Source: Gemmatimonadota bacterium (GTDB taxonomy: Bacteria; ARS69). From it: 64,000 bases of DNA. The translations under genes and the position numbers were made by a program. Numbering within the stretch: position 1 is the stretch's first letter; each line of letters starts with the position of its first letter. The notes beneath the pieces are model-generated. The model ran no database searches. It worked only from the letters and a program-made list of their open reading frames with translations, and was not told the origin of the DNA. Below are positions 7,255 through 15,934 of the stretch, one piece after another. The stretch covers positions 45,048 to 109,047 of the forward strand of contig JASLLL010000007.1 in the NCBI GenBank assembly GCA_030747075.1. Reading direction: 5' to 3'.

Positions 7255-9993
7255 TCACCACTCATATGCCACGCCAAAGCGGAAGGAGCGAGGCTCACCG
7301 TATACCCGCGGATCATTCAGCGGGACCAGAATGTCGTCCGGGGTTCCCATGGTGTCGTGAAGGTTGTACGCCCCGCCCAGTTCTCCGAACTCGGTGAAGT
7401 ACTCCTGATAGTAGGAGTTGGCCGGCGACGGGGAAATGTAGGGTGTCACCGTCACGACATTCTTGCGGTCCAGGAGGTTTCTCCCCTCAACGAAGAGCCG
7501 GAACTCCTGCCCGTACAGCGAATATTGTTTGTTCGCCTTCATGGAGAAGTACATGGTGTACGGAAGCCGGATGGAGTTGAAGAACTCGGCCCGCACAATC
7601 CGATCCCCAAGTCGCTTGGGTGTAGTCGGGGAACCCGATGCGATGGAGAAGTCCGCGTTGACACCCCAGATGCCCGGATCGGAGAGGTACAGGTACATGT
7701 TGAAGACATGGCTCCGGTCCCAGTCGAGCGGGATCTCCTTGATCGGCTCCCGGTCTGCGGCCTCCCCGGACACCACCACCGCCTGCAGGACATCGGACGA
7801 AGAGCCCGTCGCCTTGGACAGCGTGTAGGCGAGTCCTCCTCTCCAGTAGTGGGAGAACCGCTTCTCCAGCGTCAGCTCCAGCCCACGAACGGAACCGTAG
7901 TCTTTGTTGATGAAGACAAATGGGGCGAAGGCGTCCTGCTCCGTTTCGTTCTCGGCTTCCAGCGCTTCCGCCCCGGTCAGCCCGAAGATGTCCTTGAAGA
8001 AGACCGACCCGTCCACCCAGACCTCGTCGCTGAGCTGACGCCGAACGCCGAACTGATAGGAAATGGTGGTCTCCGGCTCCAGGAAAGCGTTGCCCACAGT
8101 CTGGTTTCCGGGCGCGGGATTGTCGCTGTAGTCGAAGATCCACTCCAGATTCGGCAACTGGAAGAAGCGACCATAATGGAAGTGGAGAACATCCCGATCA
8201 GAAATGGGATACGACATCCCCACTCGCGGAGAAACCTGTGCTCGCCAGCGCTCCAGAAGAGATGTCCCCTGCGTGGGCCTCTGGAGGGCAAGCACACGCT
8301 GATTGGCAAGACGGATGGCGCTTTCCCCAGGGTCGAAGAAGTCAAACCGCAGGCCAAGGTTCATGACCATTGATTTCTTGTAACGAAGCCGATCCTGCAC
8401 ATAGAACACGCCGCCCATGGCGCGCTCAGAGTACTGATTGGGAGAACTCCCCTGATCGTTGTCCTCGGAGGGGGCATACCGATCGTCTTTGGAGAGGTCG
8501 TAGTAGTCCAGCGTGGCGCCCGTCTTGAACTCGTGGGTGTCCCCAACCTTGACCTGGTAATCCGACCTCCAGGTAATCTGCAGCGATTCCCGCTCTGTCC
8601 AGTCGGGGAAGTCTCCTGAGATCGCATAGAAGAGGTTCTCCGGATCCCGCTCCCGATCGTTTCCCCGGAACGGAACATACTCCCCGGGGCTCTTCCCTCC
8701 GACATCCTCGTGATAGCGCGTCTTGAAGTAGGCGACTCGCGTCTTGAAATAGGACCCTTCACTCACGGGGTGGGTGTACGACAGCTTGTACTGGTTGATC
8801 TTCGTCGTCTGATCGGTGAGGTGCGCAGGCCCGTTGTAATAGGTGTAGGTGGAGTCCAGCGGGGCATGCCACCAGTGCTCAAGATCCTCCGACCAGTACC
8901 CGACGCGGCTGAACCCGTGGTGATACCAGTCCCTGCGACTGCTGGAGAAGAGAACCTCGCCGGATATCTTCTTGGCTCCGGGGAGTACATAGGTGAGCTT
9001 CCCCTGCCCGGACAGAAGGTTTCGCTTCCGATCCCGGAAACTGGCCAGTTCCCAGTCGTTGAATGTCAGCTTCTGTGCGGGTCTCTCCTCCAGTGTCCGG
9101 AGGTAAGTATCCGAAAAGGTGCCCTCTCCCGATGCATAGAACCGCAGGCGGTTGCCCGTAAAGGGAACGGGGCCTCCGAAACCCAACGAGAAGCTGTCGT
9201 AGTTGAAGTAGGTCTTGTCCGGCGCGCCGAAGTCGTCCGTCATGAACTTGAACTGCCCCGTGTACTTCTCCGTGCCTTCCTTGGTCTTGATCTGAATGAC
9301 CGCGGACTGAGCGTTTCCATATTCCGCATCCATGCCGCCCGAAATCATGTTCAGTTCCGAAAGCGACTGAAGCGACACTTCCATCGTGCCGCCGGAAGAC
9401 CCGGCGAATGCATCCGAGACGGGCATTCCGTCCACATAGGTCTTGATCTCGCCAGACCGCCCTCCACGCACGAAAAGCTCTCCGCCGAGAGAGGTCACGC
9501 CCGCCTGCGTGGCGATGGCCTCTTCCACCGTGTTGATGGCACGGATCTTCGCTTCATCCTGCTTGAACGACTGAATGGAGGCGGACTCTTCCTTCTTCAG
9601 GACATCGTAGGCGTCCGTGCGAATGTCGACGACATCCACTTCCAGAACCACCGACTCCTCAAGCCGAATCTCCAGTGGGGTGGTGCGGTTGGCGTCCACG
9701 CGCACATTCGCCACCTCCAGAGACTCAAAGCCCATCATAACGACGCGCACAACATGAGTGCCCACGGGAACTTCCGAGATGGCGAAGGAGCCATCGTCCC
9801 GGGCGAGCGAACCGCGCGCTGTGTTCTTGACGACGACATTGGCGTAGGCAAGAGGCTTGCCCGTCGAGTCATCCAGCACGACCCCCCGGATACTCCCGGT
9901 GACGCCCTGAGCCTGAACCGGCGCGGCGCCCGAGAGACACAGGGCGGCGAGGATTGGAAGGACAAAGGCCGTCATGGCGTGAGCTTTGCGCAT
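7255..9993 (-). CDS. TonB-dependent outer membrane receptor with carboxypeptidase-regulatory-like N-domain
   Basis: The ATG at 9993 follows GAAGGG by 7 bases and gives a signal peptide ending at APVQAQ. Residues about 30-110 form a CarboxypepD-regulatory-like beta-sandwich (GSIRGVVLDDSTGKPLAYAN). Then come a plug domain (about 120-230, VRGGRSGEIKTYVDGMPVSD) and a long 22-strand-type barrel ending in FRFGVAYEW. This is the SusC-like receptor plan, about 912 residues. It probably imports a bulky nutrient or chelate, or supports secretion of the surface protein encoded next; no SusD partner is present. It heads the operon with the FlgD-Ig, PorV-like and GWxTD genes. Its substrate cannot be told from sequence. 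Confidence 0.9.
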   Translation of the reverse strand: MRKAHAMTAFVLPILAALCLSGAAPVQAQGVTGSIRGVVLDDSTGKPLAYANVVVKNTARGSLARDDGSFAISEVPVGTHVVRVVMMGFESLEVANVRVDANRTTPLEIRLEESVVLEVDVVDIRTDAYDVLKKEESASIQSFKQDEAKIRAINTVEEAIATQAGVTSLGGELFVRGGRSGEIKTYVDGMPVSDAFAGSSGGTMEVSLQSLSELNMISGGMDAEYGNAQSAVIQIKTKEGTEKYTGQFKFMTDDFGAPDKTYFNYDSFSLGFGGPVPFTGNRLRFYASGEGTFSDTYLRTLEERPAQKLTFNDWELASFRDRKRNLLSGQGKLTYVLPGAKKISGEVLFSSSRRDWYHHGFSRVGYWSEDLEHWWHAPLDSTYTYYNGPAHLTDQTTKINQYKLSYTHPVSEGSYFKTRVAYFKTRYHEDVGGKSPGEYVPFRGNDRERDPENLFYAISGDFPDWTERESLQITWRSDYQVKVGDTHEFKTGATLDYYDLSKDDRYAPSEDNDQGSSPNQYSERAMGGVFYVQDRLRYKKSMVMNLGLRFDFFDPGESAIRLANQRVLALQRPTQGTSLLERWRAQVSPRVGMSYPISDRDVLHFHYGRFFQLPNLEWIFDYSDNPAPGNQTVGNAFLEPETTISYQFGVRRQLSDEVWVDGSVFFKDIFGLTGAEALEAENETEQDAFAPFVFINKDYGSVRGLELTLEKRFSHYWRGGLAYTLSKATGSSSDVLQAVVVSGEAADREPIKEIPLDWDRSHVFNMYLYLSDPGIWGVNADFSIASGSPTTPKRLGDRIVRAEFFNSIRLPYTMYFSMKANKQYSLYGQEFRLFVEGRNLLDRKNVVTVTPYISPSPANSYYQEYFTEFGELGGAYNLHDTMGTPDDILVPLNDPRVYGEPRSFRFGVAYEW

Positions 9994-10044
9994 CGGGTCA
10001 CCCTTCTCGCACGGCGAAGGCCGGGGAAACATGCCGGACTACGG

Positions 10045-10109
10045 AGGCTCGCCGACGCAACACTGCGCCTCGGCGAGCCTTCGGTTGCGCCCTTCCAAAC
10101 GGCGCAACC
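10045..10109 (-). other. Tandem stem-loops in the receptor gene leader
   Basis: Two perfect inverted repeats lie 2 bases apart in the minus-strand leader: GGTTGCGCC/GGCGCAACC (10101-10109 with 10083-10091) and AGGCTCGCCGA/TCGGCGAGCCT (10070-10080 with 10045-10055). The second can extend by a CGCA-gtgt-TGCG inner stem. The first stem's 5' arm could also pair with GGCGCA in the second loop, so two folds are possible. No T-run follows, so it is not a plain terminator, and no known riboswitch consensus is recognised. Confidence 0.55.
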
Positions 10110-10157
10110 CCTTGGCAAGACAGGAGAAACGCACATCAATCCATAAGACGCGCGGCC

Positions 10158-10186
10158 ACTATAGCGAAGCCCCTCAGGGGTGTCAA
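10158..10186 (-). promoter_or_regulatory. Near-consensus promoter of the receptor-surface protein-porV-GWxTD operon
   Basis: On the minus strand, TTGACA (10181-10186) is separated by exactly 17 bases from TATAGT (10158-10163). The start point should be near 10151, giving a leader of about 157 bases that includes the stem-loops at 10045-10109. The spacer contains the palindrome CCCCTCAGGGG (10170-10180), which could be a repressor site. The remaining part of this 355-base gap (10187-10272) shows nothing I recognise. Confidence 0.75.
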
Positions 10187-10272
10187 GCAGCCACAACTCC
10201 CCGTCACTGCCTGAGTTGCGTCGGTGCGGGCGAAGCCGGGCGGCGCTCCCGTCGGGACCCTCCTCCCCCCGA

Positions 10273-10301
10273 TTGACACCCCATTCCCTCGACTCTATTC
10301 T
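10273..10301 (+). promoter_or_regulatory. Promoter of the ABC transporter ATPase gene
   Basis: TTGACA (10273-10278), a 17-base spacer and TATTCT (10296-10301) sit 48 bases upstream of the GTG start at 10349. It points away from the receptor promoter at 10158-10186, so the gap holds a divergent pair. Confidence 0.65.
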
Positions 10302-10348
10302 GCCCCCTCGCACCGTCCGGTATCCTCATCACCCGGGAGCCTTGCTCC

Positions 10349-12136
10349 GTGAATGCGCCCCCAAAGACCGTCCTTAAGATCGAAGGCCTCCGGACTCAGT
10401 TCCAGGTGGAGGAAGGAACGGTTCACGCCGTTCGAGATATCGATCTGGAGATCCTGGAAGGCCGGACACTCGGGCTGGTGGGAGAATCCGGGTCAGGCAA
10501 GTCCGTCACCAGTCTGTCGGTGATGCGGCTGCTCCCGGAGAGGATCGCGCATCTGGAGGCGAACGGAGTCCGGTTCCTCGGGCAGGATCTCCTTTCGCTT
10601 CCGGAGAAGGAGATGCGGCACATCCGGGGCGGACGGATGAGCATGATCTTCCAGGAGCCGATGACCTCGCTGAATCCCGTTCTGACGGTGGGCAGTCAGG
10701 TGATCGAGGCCATTCGGATTCATCAGACGCTGGGCAAGTCGGAAGCCCGGGAACGGACGGTCGACCTCTTCGAAGAAGTGGGGATTCCGGAGCCATCCCG
10801 ACGGGTGGACTCGTATCCCCACGAACTCTCCGGCGGGCAGCAACAGCGCGTCATGATCGCCATGGCGCTCTCGTGCAATCCCCGGCTTCTGATCGCAGAC
10901 GAGCCGACGACCGCGCTCGATGTCACGATTCAGGCTCAAGTACTGGAACTCCTGCGCCAACTCCGCGACACACGCAGCATGTCGATCCTCTTCATCACGC
11001 ACGACCTGGGGGTCATCGCCGAGATCGCCGATGATGTGGCGGTCATGTACGACGGGAAGATCGTCGAGCACGGACCGGTCCTTGACCTCTTCACCGCTCC
11101 GTCTCATCCCTACACCCGGGGGCTTCTGGCCTGCCGCCCCCGGCTTGAACAAAGGCTCTCCCGACTGCCCATGGTGTCCGACTTCATGGAAGTCCATCGC
11201 GACCCGGAAGAAGGCGCCGTCCTTCGCGAGCGCATCATGCCTCCGGAGAGACAGGCGGAACTGGAGCGAGTCTCCACCCCCTGCGCACCCCTCCCAGACG
11301 CGCAACCTGTCCTGCGGGTGGAAGGTCTCAAGGTCCACTTTCCGATTCGCAGGGGCCTCCTTCAGCGGGTCGTGGATCACACGCGCGCCGTAGACGGGCT
11401 GGACCTTGAAGTCCACGAAGGGCGCACACTCGGGCTCGTCGGAGAGTCCGGATGCGGGAAGACGACCGCCGCGCGCGCCATTCTCCGGCTGCAGGAGCCG
11501 ACGGAGGGCACGGTCTCGTTCCGGGGGACGGACCTCGCGTCGCTGAGCCGACACGAGCTTCGGAAGATCCGCGGCGAACTCCAGATCATTTTCCAGGATC
11601 CCTATGGCTCGCTCAATCCGCGCCTCTCCGTGGAGAGCGCCATCACGGAGCCCATGCAGATTCACCGTGTCGGAACCAGTCGCTCCGATCGCCGGGACCG
11701 CGCGGCCGCCCTGCTGGAAGAGGTCGCGCTGAGCGCGGATCACCTGCGACGATACCCGCATGAGTTCTCCGGCGGGCAACGCCAGAGAATCTGCATCGCC
11801 CGGGCTCTCTCGGTAAACCCGTCGTTCATCATCTGCGACGAATCCGTTTCCGCCCTCGATGTCTCCGTGCAGGCTCAGGTCCTGAACCTCCTGAGAGACC
11901 TCCAGGACCGGCGCGGCCTCACCTACATTTTCATCAGCCATGATCTCGCGGTGGTGAAGTTCATGGCGGATACCATCTCCATCATGCACGCCGGGAGGAT
12001 CGTGGAATCCGGACCCGCAGAGGACATCTACGCAGATCCGAAGCAGGCCTACACGCGGAGTCTGATCTCCGCCATCCCTGACGACAGCCTGGACGCCATC
12101 CGGAAGCGCGTGGCGGGCCGCGCCGCCACACCCTGA
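10349..12136 (+). CDS. Fused DppD/DppF-type peptide ABC transporter ATP-binding protein
   Basis: Start is GTG with GGGAG upstream. The 595-residue chain contains two complete ABC ATPase domains. The first has Walker A GESGSGKS (45-52), signature LSGGQQQRV and Walker [13 protein letters not shown]. The second has Walker A GESGCGKT (365-372), signature FSGGQRQRI and Walker [13 protein letters not shown]. Each half ends with the oligopeptide-transporter C-terminal region (YTRGLL, YTRSLI). It should power the permeases encoded convergently at 12141-14245, only 4 bases away on the other strand. Separate promoters for ATPase and permeases are unusual, but the families match, so one oligopeptide/dipeptide/nickel-class importer is the likely product. 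Confidence 0.93.
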   Translation: MNAPPKTVLKIEGLRTQFQVEEGTVHAVRDIDLEILEGRTLGLVGESGSGKSVTSLSVMRLLPERIAHLEANGVRFLGQDLLSLPEKEMRHIRGGRMSMIFQEPMTSLNPVLTVGSQVIEAIRIHQTLGKSEARERTVDLFEEVGIPEPSRRVDSYPHELSGGQQQRVMIAMALSCNPRLLIADEPTTALDVTIQAQVLELLRQLRDTRSMSILFITHDLGVIAEIADDVAVMYDGKIVEHGPVLDLFTAPSHPYTRGLLACRPRLEQRLSRLPMVSDFMEVHRDPEEGAVLRERIMPPERQAELERVSTPCAPLPDAQPVLRVEGLKVHFPIRRGLLQRVVDHTRAVDGLDLEVHEGRTLGLVGESGCGKTTAARAILRLQEPTEGTVSFRGTDLASLSRHELRKIRGELQIIFQDPYGSLNPRLSVESAITEPMQIHRVGTSRSDRRDRAAALLEEVALSADHLRRYPHEFSGGQRQRICIARALSVNPSFIICDESVSALDVSVQAQVLNLLRDLQDRRGLTYIFISHDLAVVKFMADTISIMHAGRIVESGPAEDIYADPKQAYTRSLISAIPDDSLDAIRKRVAGRAATP

Positions 12137-12140
12137 CCGG

Positions 12141-13283
12141 CTACTCCACGCCGTCGGGGCGCGTTCTTGGATCCAGCGCGTCACGCAGGCCGTCGCCCAG
12201 CAGGTTGTAGGACACGACGGTCAGGACAATCGCCAACCCGGGGAATGTCGAGATCCACCATGCTCCCAGGAGATTGTCCCTGCCCTGATTGATGATGTTC
12301 CCCCACGACGCGGTCGGTGGCTGCACTCCCAGCCCGAGGAATGACAGCACAGCTTCCACCAGAATCACATCACCGATCATGAGCGTAGCCGCGACGATGA
12401 CCGGTGACAGTGTGTTCGGCAGCAGGTGACGGAGGATTGTCCGGTGCGCCGGAATACCCAGAGCGCGCGTCGCCTCGACGAACTCCTGCTCGCGCAGTGA
12501 GAGGATCTGCCCCCGCACGAGCCTCGCAACTCCCATCCAGCCGGTCAGCCCGAGGACCGCGACAATCAGCCAGATCTTCGGACTGTAGATGGCAATGAGC
12601 GTCAAAATGATGAACAGCTTGGGGAATGCGATCAGCACATCCACGACACGCATGACCACCCAGTCCACGCGGTCACCGAAGTAGCCTGCGATGCATCCGA
12701 AGAACAGACCCAGCGTGATCGCGAGGGTGACCGCCACGAATCCGATGGAGAGTGATATCCGCGAGCCGTAGATCACTCGCGAGAGAATGTCCCGTCCGAA
12801 CTTGTCGGTTCCCATCGGGTGATCTTGACGGGGCGAAAGAAACCGCGTCCGCACGATGTCCTCCTGCGCATTCGGATCATGCGGCGCAAGAAGAGGCGCG
12901 AGAATCGCCACACAGTACAGCGTCAGCACCAGAAAGAGCCCCGTCCGCGCAATACGATTTCGCATGAACCTGCGGTAAGCGATTCGCGCGCGACTCGTCC
13001 CCGCCGTTGCTTCCGAGTCGGATGCGCTCTCGAGCGATCGAATCCGGCGACAATCCACCGTGGATGCGACCGGAATCCCAATCAGAGCCAGAGCCAGGAA
13101 CACCACCGCCGACATGAGGCCGCCCCCTCCCCCGCCGTGCAGGACTTCGCTCACCTCCGCGCGGGAACCGACCGCGACTGCCCAGAACGCCAGCCACGCC
13201 ACGGCGAAGAGCACGCCGCGGGCCCATCTCCGATGAAGCAGGTGGCCCGCCCCCGGGACAGCGGAAAGCACGCGACGCATCAT
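12141..13283 (-). CDS. OppC/DppC-type ABC transporter permease with an added N-terminal membrane domain
   Basis: ATG at 13283 overlaps the OppB stop as ATGA. From about residue 105 the protein is a standard OppC permease: RRFMRNRIARTGLFLVLTL, HPMGTDKFGRDILSRVIYGS, and the EAA loop EFVEATRALGIPAHRTILRH. Residues 1-100 are extra, with two predicted helices (about 22-39 and 57-73) around a glycine run, GGGGGG. The total of 380 residues is about 80-100 more than usual. It should pair with OppB as the translocation pore in the inner membrane. The role of the extra segment is unknown. Confidence 0.9.
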   Translation of the reverse strand: MMRRVLSAVPGAGHLLHRRWARGVLFAVAWLAFWAVAVGSRAEVSEVLHGGGGGGLMSAVVFLALALIGIPVASTVDCRRIRSLESASDSEATAGTSRARIAYRRFMRNRIARTGLFLVLTLYCVAILAPLLAPHDPNAQEDIVRTRFLSPRQDHPMGTDKFGRDILSRVIYGSRISLSIGFVAVTLAITLGLFFGCIAGYFGDRVDWVVMRVVDVLIAFPKLFIILTLIAIYSPKIWLIVAVLGLTGWMGVARLVRGQILSLREQEFVEATRALGIPAHRTILRHLLPNTLSPVIVAATLMIGDVILVEAVLSFLGLGVQPPTASWGNIINQGRDNLLGAWWISTFPGLAIVLTVVSYNLLGDGLRDALDPRTRPDGVE

Positions 13284-14245
13284 TCGTAGCGAATCCTGGG
13301 ATCCACGACTGCGTACAGCACATCCGCAATCAGGTTCCCGCCCACGACCATGACACCCGCGATGAGATTGACCGCCATGACCACGGGATAGTCCCTCGCG
13401 AAGATCGCGCCCACAGTCAGGCGCCCCATGCCCGGCCACGCGAAGATCGTCTCCGTGACCACCGCGCCCGACATGAGAAACGGAATGTAGAGTCCGAGGA
13501 GCGTCACCAGGGGAATCAGCGCGTTTCGCAGCGCGTGCCGGAACACGACCACGCGTTCAGGCAGTCCCTTCGCGCGGGCGGTTCGAATGTAGTCCTGCCG
13601 GATCACCTCCAGGAGGCTCCCGCGCATGAACCGCGCAACGGAAGCAGCCGACGCAATCCCCAGCACGAACACAGGCAGCACAAGATGGAGCGCCCGGTCC
13701 CACAGCCTGGGCAGAAACGCCATGTACTCCGCATCCACGGAGGCCATCTGGCTCGCGGGGAGGATGCCCAGCTTCAGCGAGAAGACAATGATGAGTACCA
13801 GCCCCAGCCAGAACCCCGGCATCGAGTAGACGAAGAGCGCCCCGAGCGTGAGCACATTGTCGATCCAGGAGTACTGACGGGCGGCGGAAACCAGACCGAC
13901 CGCAACTCCCACGACGAGATCGAGCAGCAGCGCGAGGAATGTCAGGATGAGCGTGTTCGGAACCGTCTCAGCGAGAATCTCCGCCACCGGTCTGTGATGC
14001 GAGAAGGAGACGCCGAACTCCCCCTGGGCCAGCGCGCCGAGCCACTTCACATACTGCACATGAAGAGGCTGATCCAGTCCCAGACGCACACGCACCGTCT
14101 CCATGACGGAGGGGTCAATCTCCGGATTGAAGTACATCGCCATGGGGTCACCCGGAGCCAGCCGGATGATGAAGAAGGTCAGCGTCGCCAAGGCCCATAC
14201 CAACGGGATTGAGGCCAGCACGCGCCGAATGATGAAGCGAATCAT
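13280..14245 (-). CDS. OppB/DppB-type ABC transporter permease
   Basis: This 321-residue protein has six predicted helices. It starts MIRFIIRRVLASIPLVWALATLTFFIIRLAPGDP (split here as the usual FI-RRV-PL and RLAPGDP elements) and has an EAA loop with DYIRTARAKGLPERVV. These are OppB-family hallmarks, and the length is normal. It is encoded 69 bases after the first solute-binding protein gene, with GGGGGAG before its ATG, and overlaps the OppC start by 4 bases. It is the inner-membrane permease half for peptide-like or nickel-like substrates; the actual substrate is not visible. Confidence 0.92.
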   Translation of the reverse strand: MIRFIIRRVLASIPLVWALATLTFFIIRLAPGDPMAMYFNPEIDPSVMETVRVRLGLDQPLHVQYVKWLGALAQGEFGVSFSHHRPVAEILAETVPNTLILTFLALLLDLVVGVAVGLVSAARQYSWIDNVLTLGALFVYSMPGFWLGLVLIIVFSLKLGILPASQMASVDAEYMAFLPRLWDRALHLVLPVFVLGIASAASVARFMRGSLLEVIRQDYIRTARAKGLPERVVVFRHALRNALIPLVTLLGLYIPFLMSGAVVTETIFAWPGMGRLTVGAIFARDYPVVMAVNLIAGVMVVGGNLIADVLYAVVDPRIRYE

Positions 14246-14314
14246 CTTTCTCCCCCGCGCGGCATACGAACGCCTCTCCGGGGAGCCGCGAGGGCGTCTG
14301 CCGAATCCTGCAGC

Positions 14315-15934
14315 CTAGCTCGCATAGCGACGGTCCCCCGGGGCAATCCACCACTCCCCGGCGTTCAGCAGAAACCCGCGCACATCCGTCTCCACTCCCC
14401 GGATGCGCCGCGACACACCGACCGAGTAGTTCAGTTCGAACAAGACCGTATACGGTTGCTCCTGATGAAGCACGCGCTGGAACTCCCGCCAGATCGGCAG
14501 AGCGTCCGCATGGGTCCGCGCAAGCAACCCGCGATCGATCAATGCGTCTACCTCACGATTCGTGTAGCTCCCCATATTGTACTTTCCCAAGACCGCATCG
14601 GAGTGGAATGTGTCGTACGGATTGACCACGAAGTCCGACTGCCACGCCATGTGGTAAGCGTCGAAGTCCTTCGCCATGATCTCATCGAGAAACACCGTCC
14701 ACTCCCTCACCTCCGGGGTCGCCGCGATCCCGATGCGCGCCAGATCAGCCTGAATCATCACCAGCGTATCTTCGCGGAGCTGGTTCCCCAGATTCGTCTT
14801 GATCCGGAACTCGAACTTCTGCCCATCCCGGTCCAGGACGCCGTCTCCGTCTGTGTCCCGCCAGCGAAGTTCCGCGAGGATCCGCGAAGCCTCCGTCGGA
14901 TCGTACGGATGGGGCGCGATCTCCGTGGCATACGCCTGGGATAGCGACATGATCGGATGCGCGGTCACCTTGCCCTGACCGAACACCAGCGCGTCGAGAA
15001 TGCCCTGCCGGTTGATGGCCATCGTCATCGCGCGCCGGACCGCACTCTCGGCAAAGAGCGGGTTCTGAATATTCCATCCGATGAACTGAAACCCCCGCTG
15101 CGGAACCGTCTTCACGCGGTAGCGATCCTCCTCGCGAAGGCCCGGGACGGAGGAGAAACGCAGCCGCTCCACGATGTCCAGTTCACCACTGCGAAACGCC
15201 GTCTCCACCGCAGTCTGGTCCGGAATGACCCGCACGACGATCCGATCCAGCCAGGGTCGTCCCGCAAAGTGATCCGGGTTCGCCTCCAGGACCAACTCCC
15301 GATCACGCTTCCATCGAACGAAACGAAAGGGGCCGTTTCCGATCGGTGCCCGGTTGAAGGACGCGGACTCCATGAGTTCCGCGGGAACATCGCCCAGGAG
15401 GTGGTGCGGAAGAATCACACGACGCAGTGCCGGCAACTGGTCCGCATAGGCACGCGCGAATCGGAACACCACGGTGTGGGGCCCGACGGCCTCCACTTCC
15501 TCCAGCGGACGCAGCGATCCCACATCCGGGTAACCCAGGAGAGGGTTCTTCATCATGCGAAATGTGAACACGACATCGGCCGCCGTCGTCGGCACGCCGT
15601 CATGCCAGAGGACATCGTCGCGAAGGGTGACCGTAATCTCGCGCCGGTCCCCGGAGAACTCCCAGGCGCTTGCCAGTGCTCTTTCAAGTTCGAAATCCGC
15701 CCCCCAACGAAAGAGTGGCGTGTACAGGAGGTTCGTCATGACCTCCGTCGCGTTGGCATCGGTGGAGACGAACTCGTTCAGCCCGTCCAGGTCGGAAAAG
15801 AGCCCGATCACGCAAGTCCCCCCGGGGACGGGGCCGGCGGAGGGCTCTTCCGCCTCGCGTGCGCCTCTCTCGGACCCGCAGCCGACGACGAAGATCAGTG
15901 CGGCCGAGACAATCCACGCCCGCCCACGGCTCAC
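14315..15934 (-). CDS. Extracellular solute-binding lipoprotein, family 5 (SBP_bac_5), copy A
   Basis: A lipoprotein signal with lipobox VVGC puts the acylated cysteine at residue 19. The 539-residue mature domain shows the family 5 pattern: SAWEFSGDRREITVTLRDDVLWHDG, the AADVVFTFRMMKN segment, SFNRAPIGNGPFRFVRW, and RRAMTMAINRQGIL. Such proteins deliver peptides or related ligands to OppBC permeases. Its ATG overlaps the stop of copy B as ATGA, so both are translated together. The two are diverged paralogues, suggesting two ligand ranges for one pore. Confidence 0.9.
   Translation of the reverse strand: MSRGRAWIVSAALIFVVGCGSERGAREAEEPSAGPVPGGTCVIGLFSDLDGLNEFVSTDANATEVMTNLLYTPLFRWGADFELERALASAWEFSGDRREITVTLRDDVLWHDGVPTTAADVVFTFRMMKNPLLGYPDVGSLRPLEEVEAVGPHTVVFRFARAYADQLPALRRVILPHHLLGDVPAELMESASFNRAPIGNGPFRFVRWKRDRELVLEANPDHFAGRPWLDRIVVRVIPDQTAVETAFRSGELDIVERLRFSSVPGLREEDRYRVKTVPQRGFQFIGWNIQNPLFAESAVRRAMTMAINRQGILDALVFGQGKVTAHPIMSLSQAYATEIAPHPYDPTEASRILAELRWRDTDGDGVLDRDGQKFEFRIKTNLGNQLREDTLVMIQADLARIGIAATPEVREWTVFLDEIMAKDFDAYHMAWQSDFVVNPYDTFHSDAVLGKYNMGSYTNREVDALIDRGLLARTHADALPIWREFQRVLHQEQPYTVLFELNYSVGVSRRIRGVETDVRGFLLNAGEWWIAPGDRRYAS

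Noticed and set aside
9994..10157. Cobalamin riboswitch ahead of the receptor
   Set aside because: No B12-box-like sequence (GCCACTG) in the right place; only the two hairpins are seen.
12137..12140. Terminator between convergent ABC transporter genes
   Set aside because: Only 4 bases separate the stops; no hairpin with T-run exists there.
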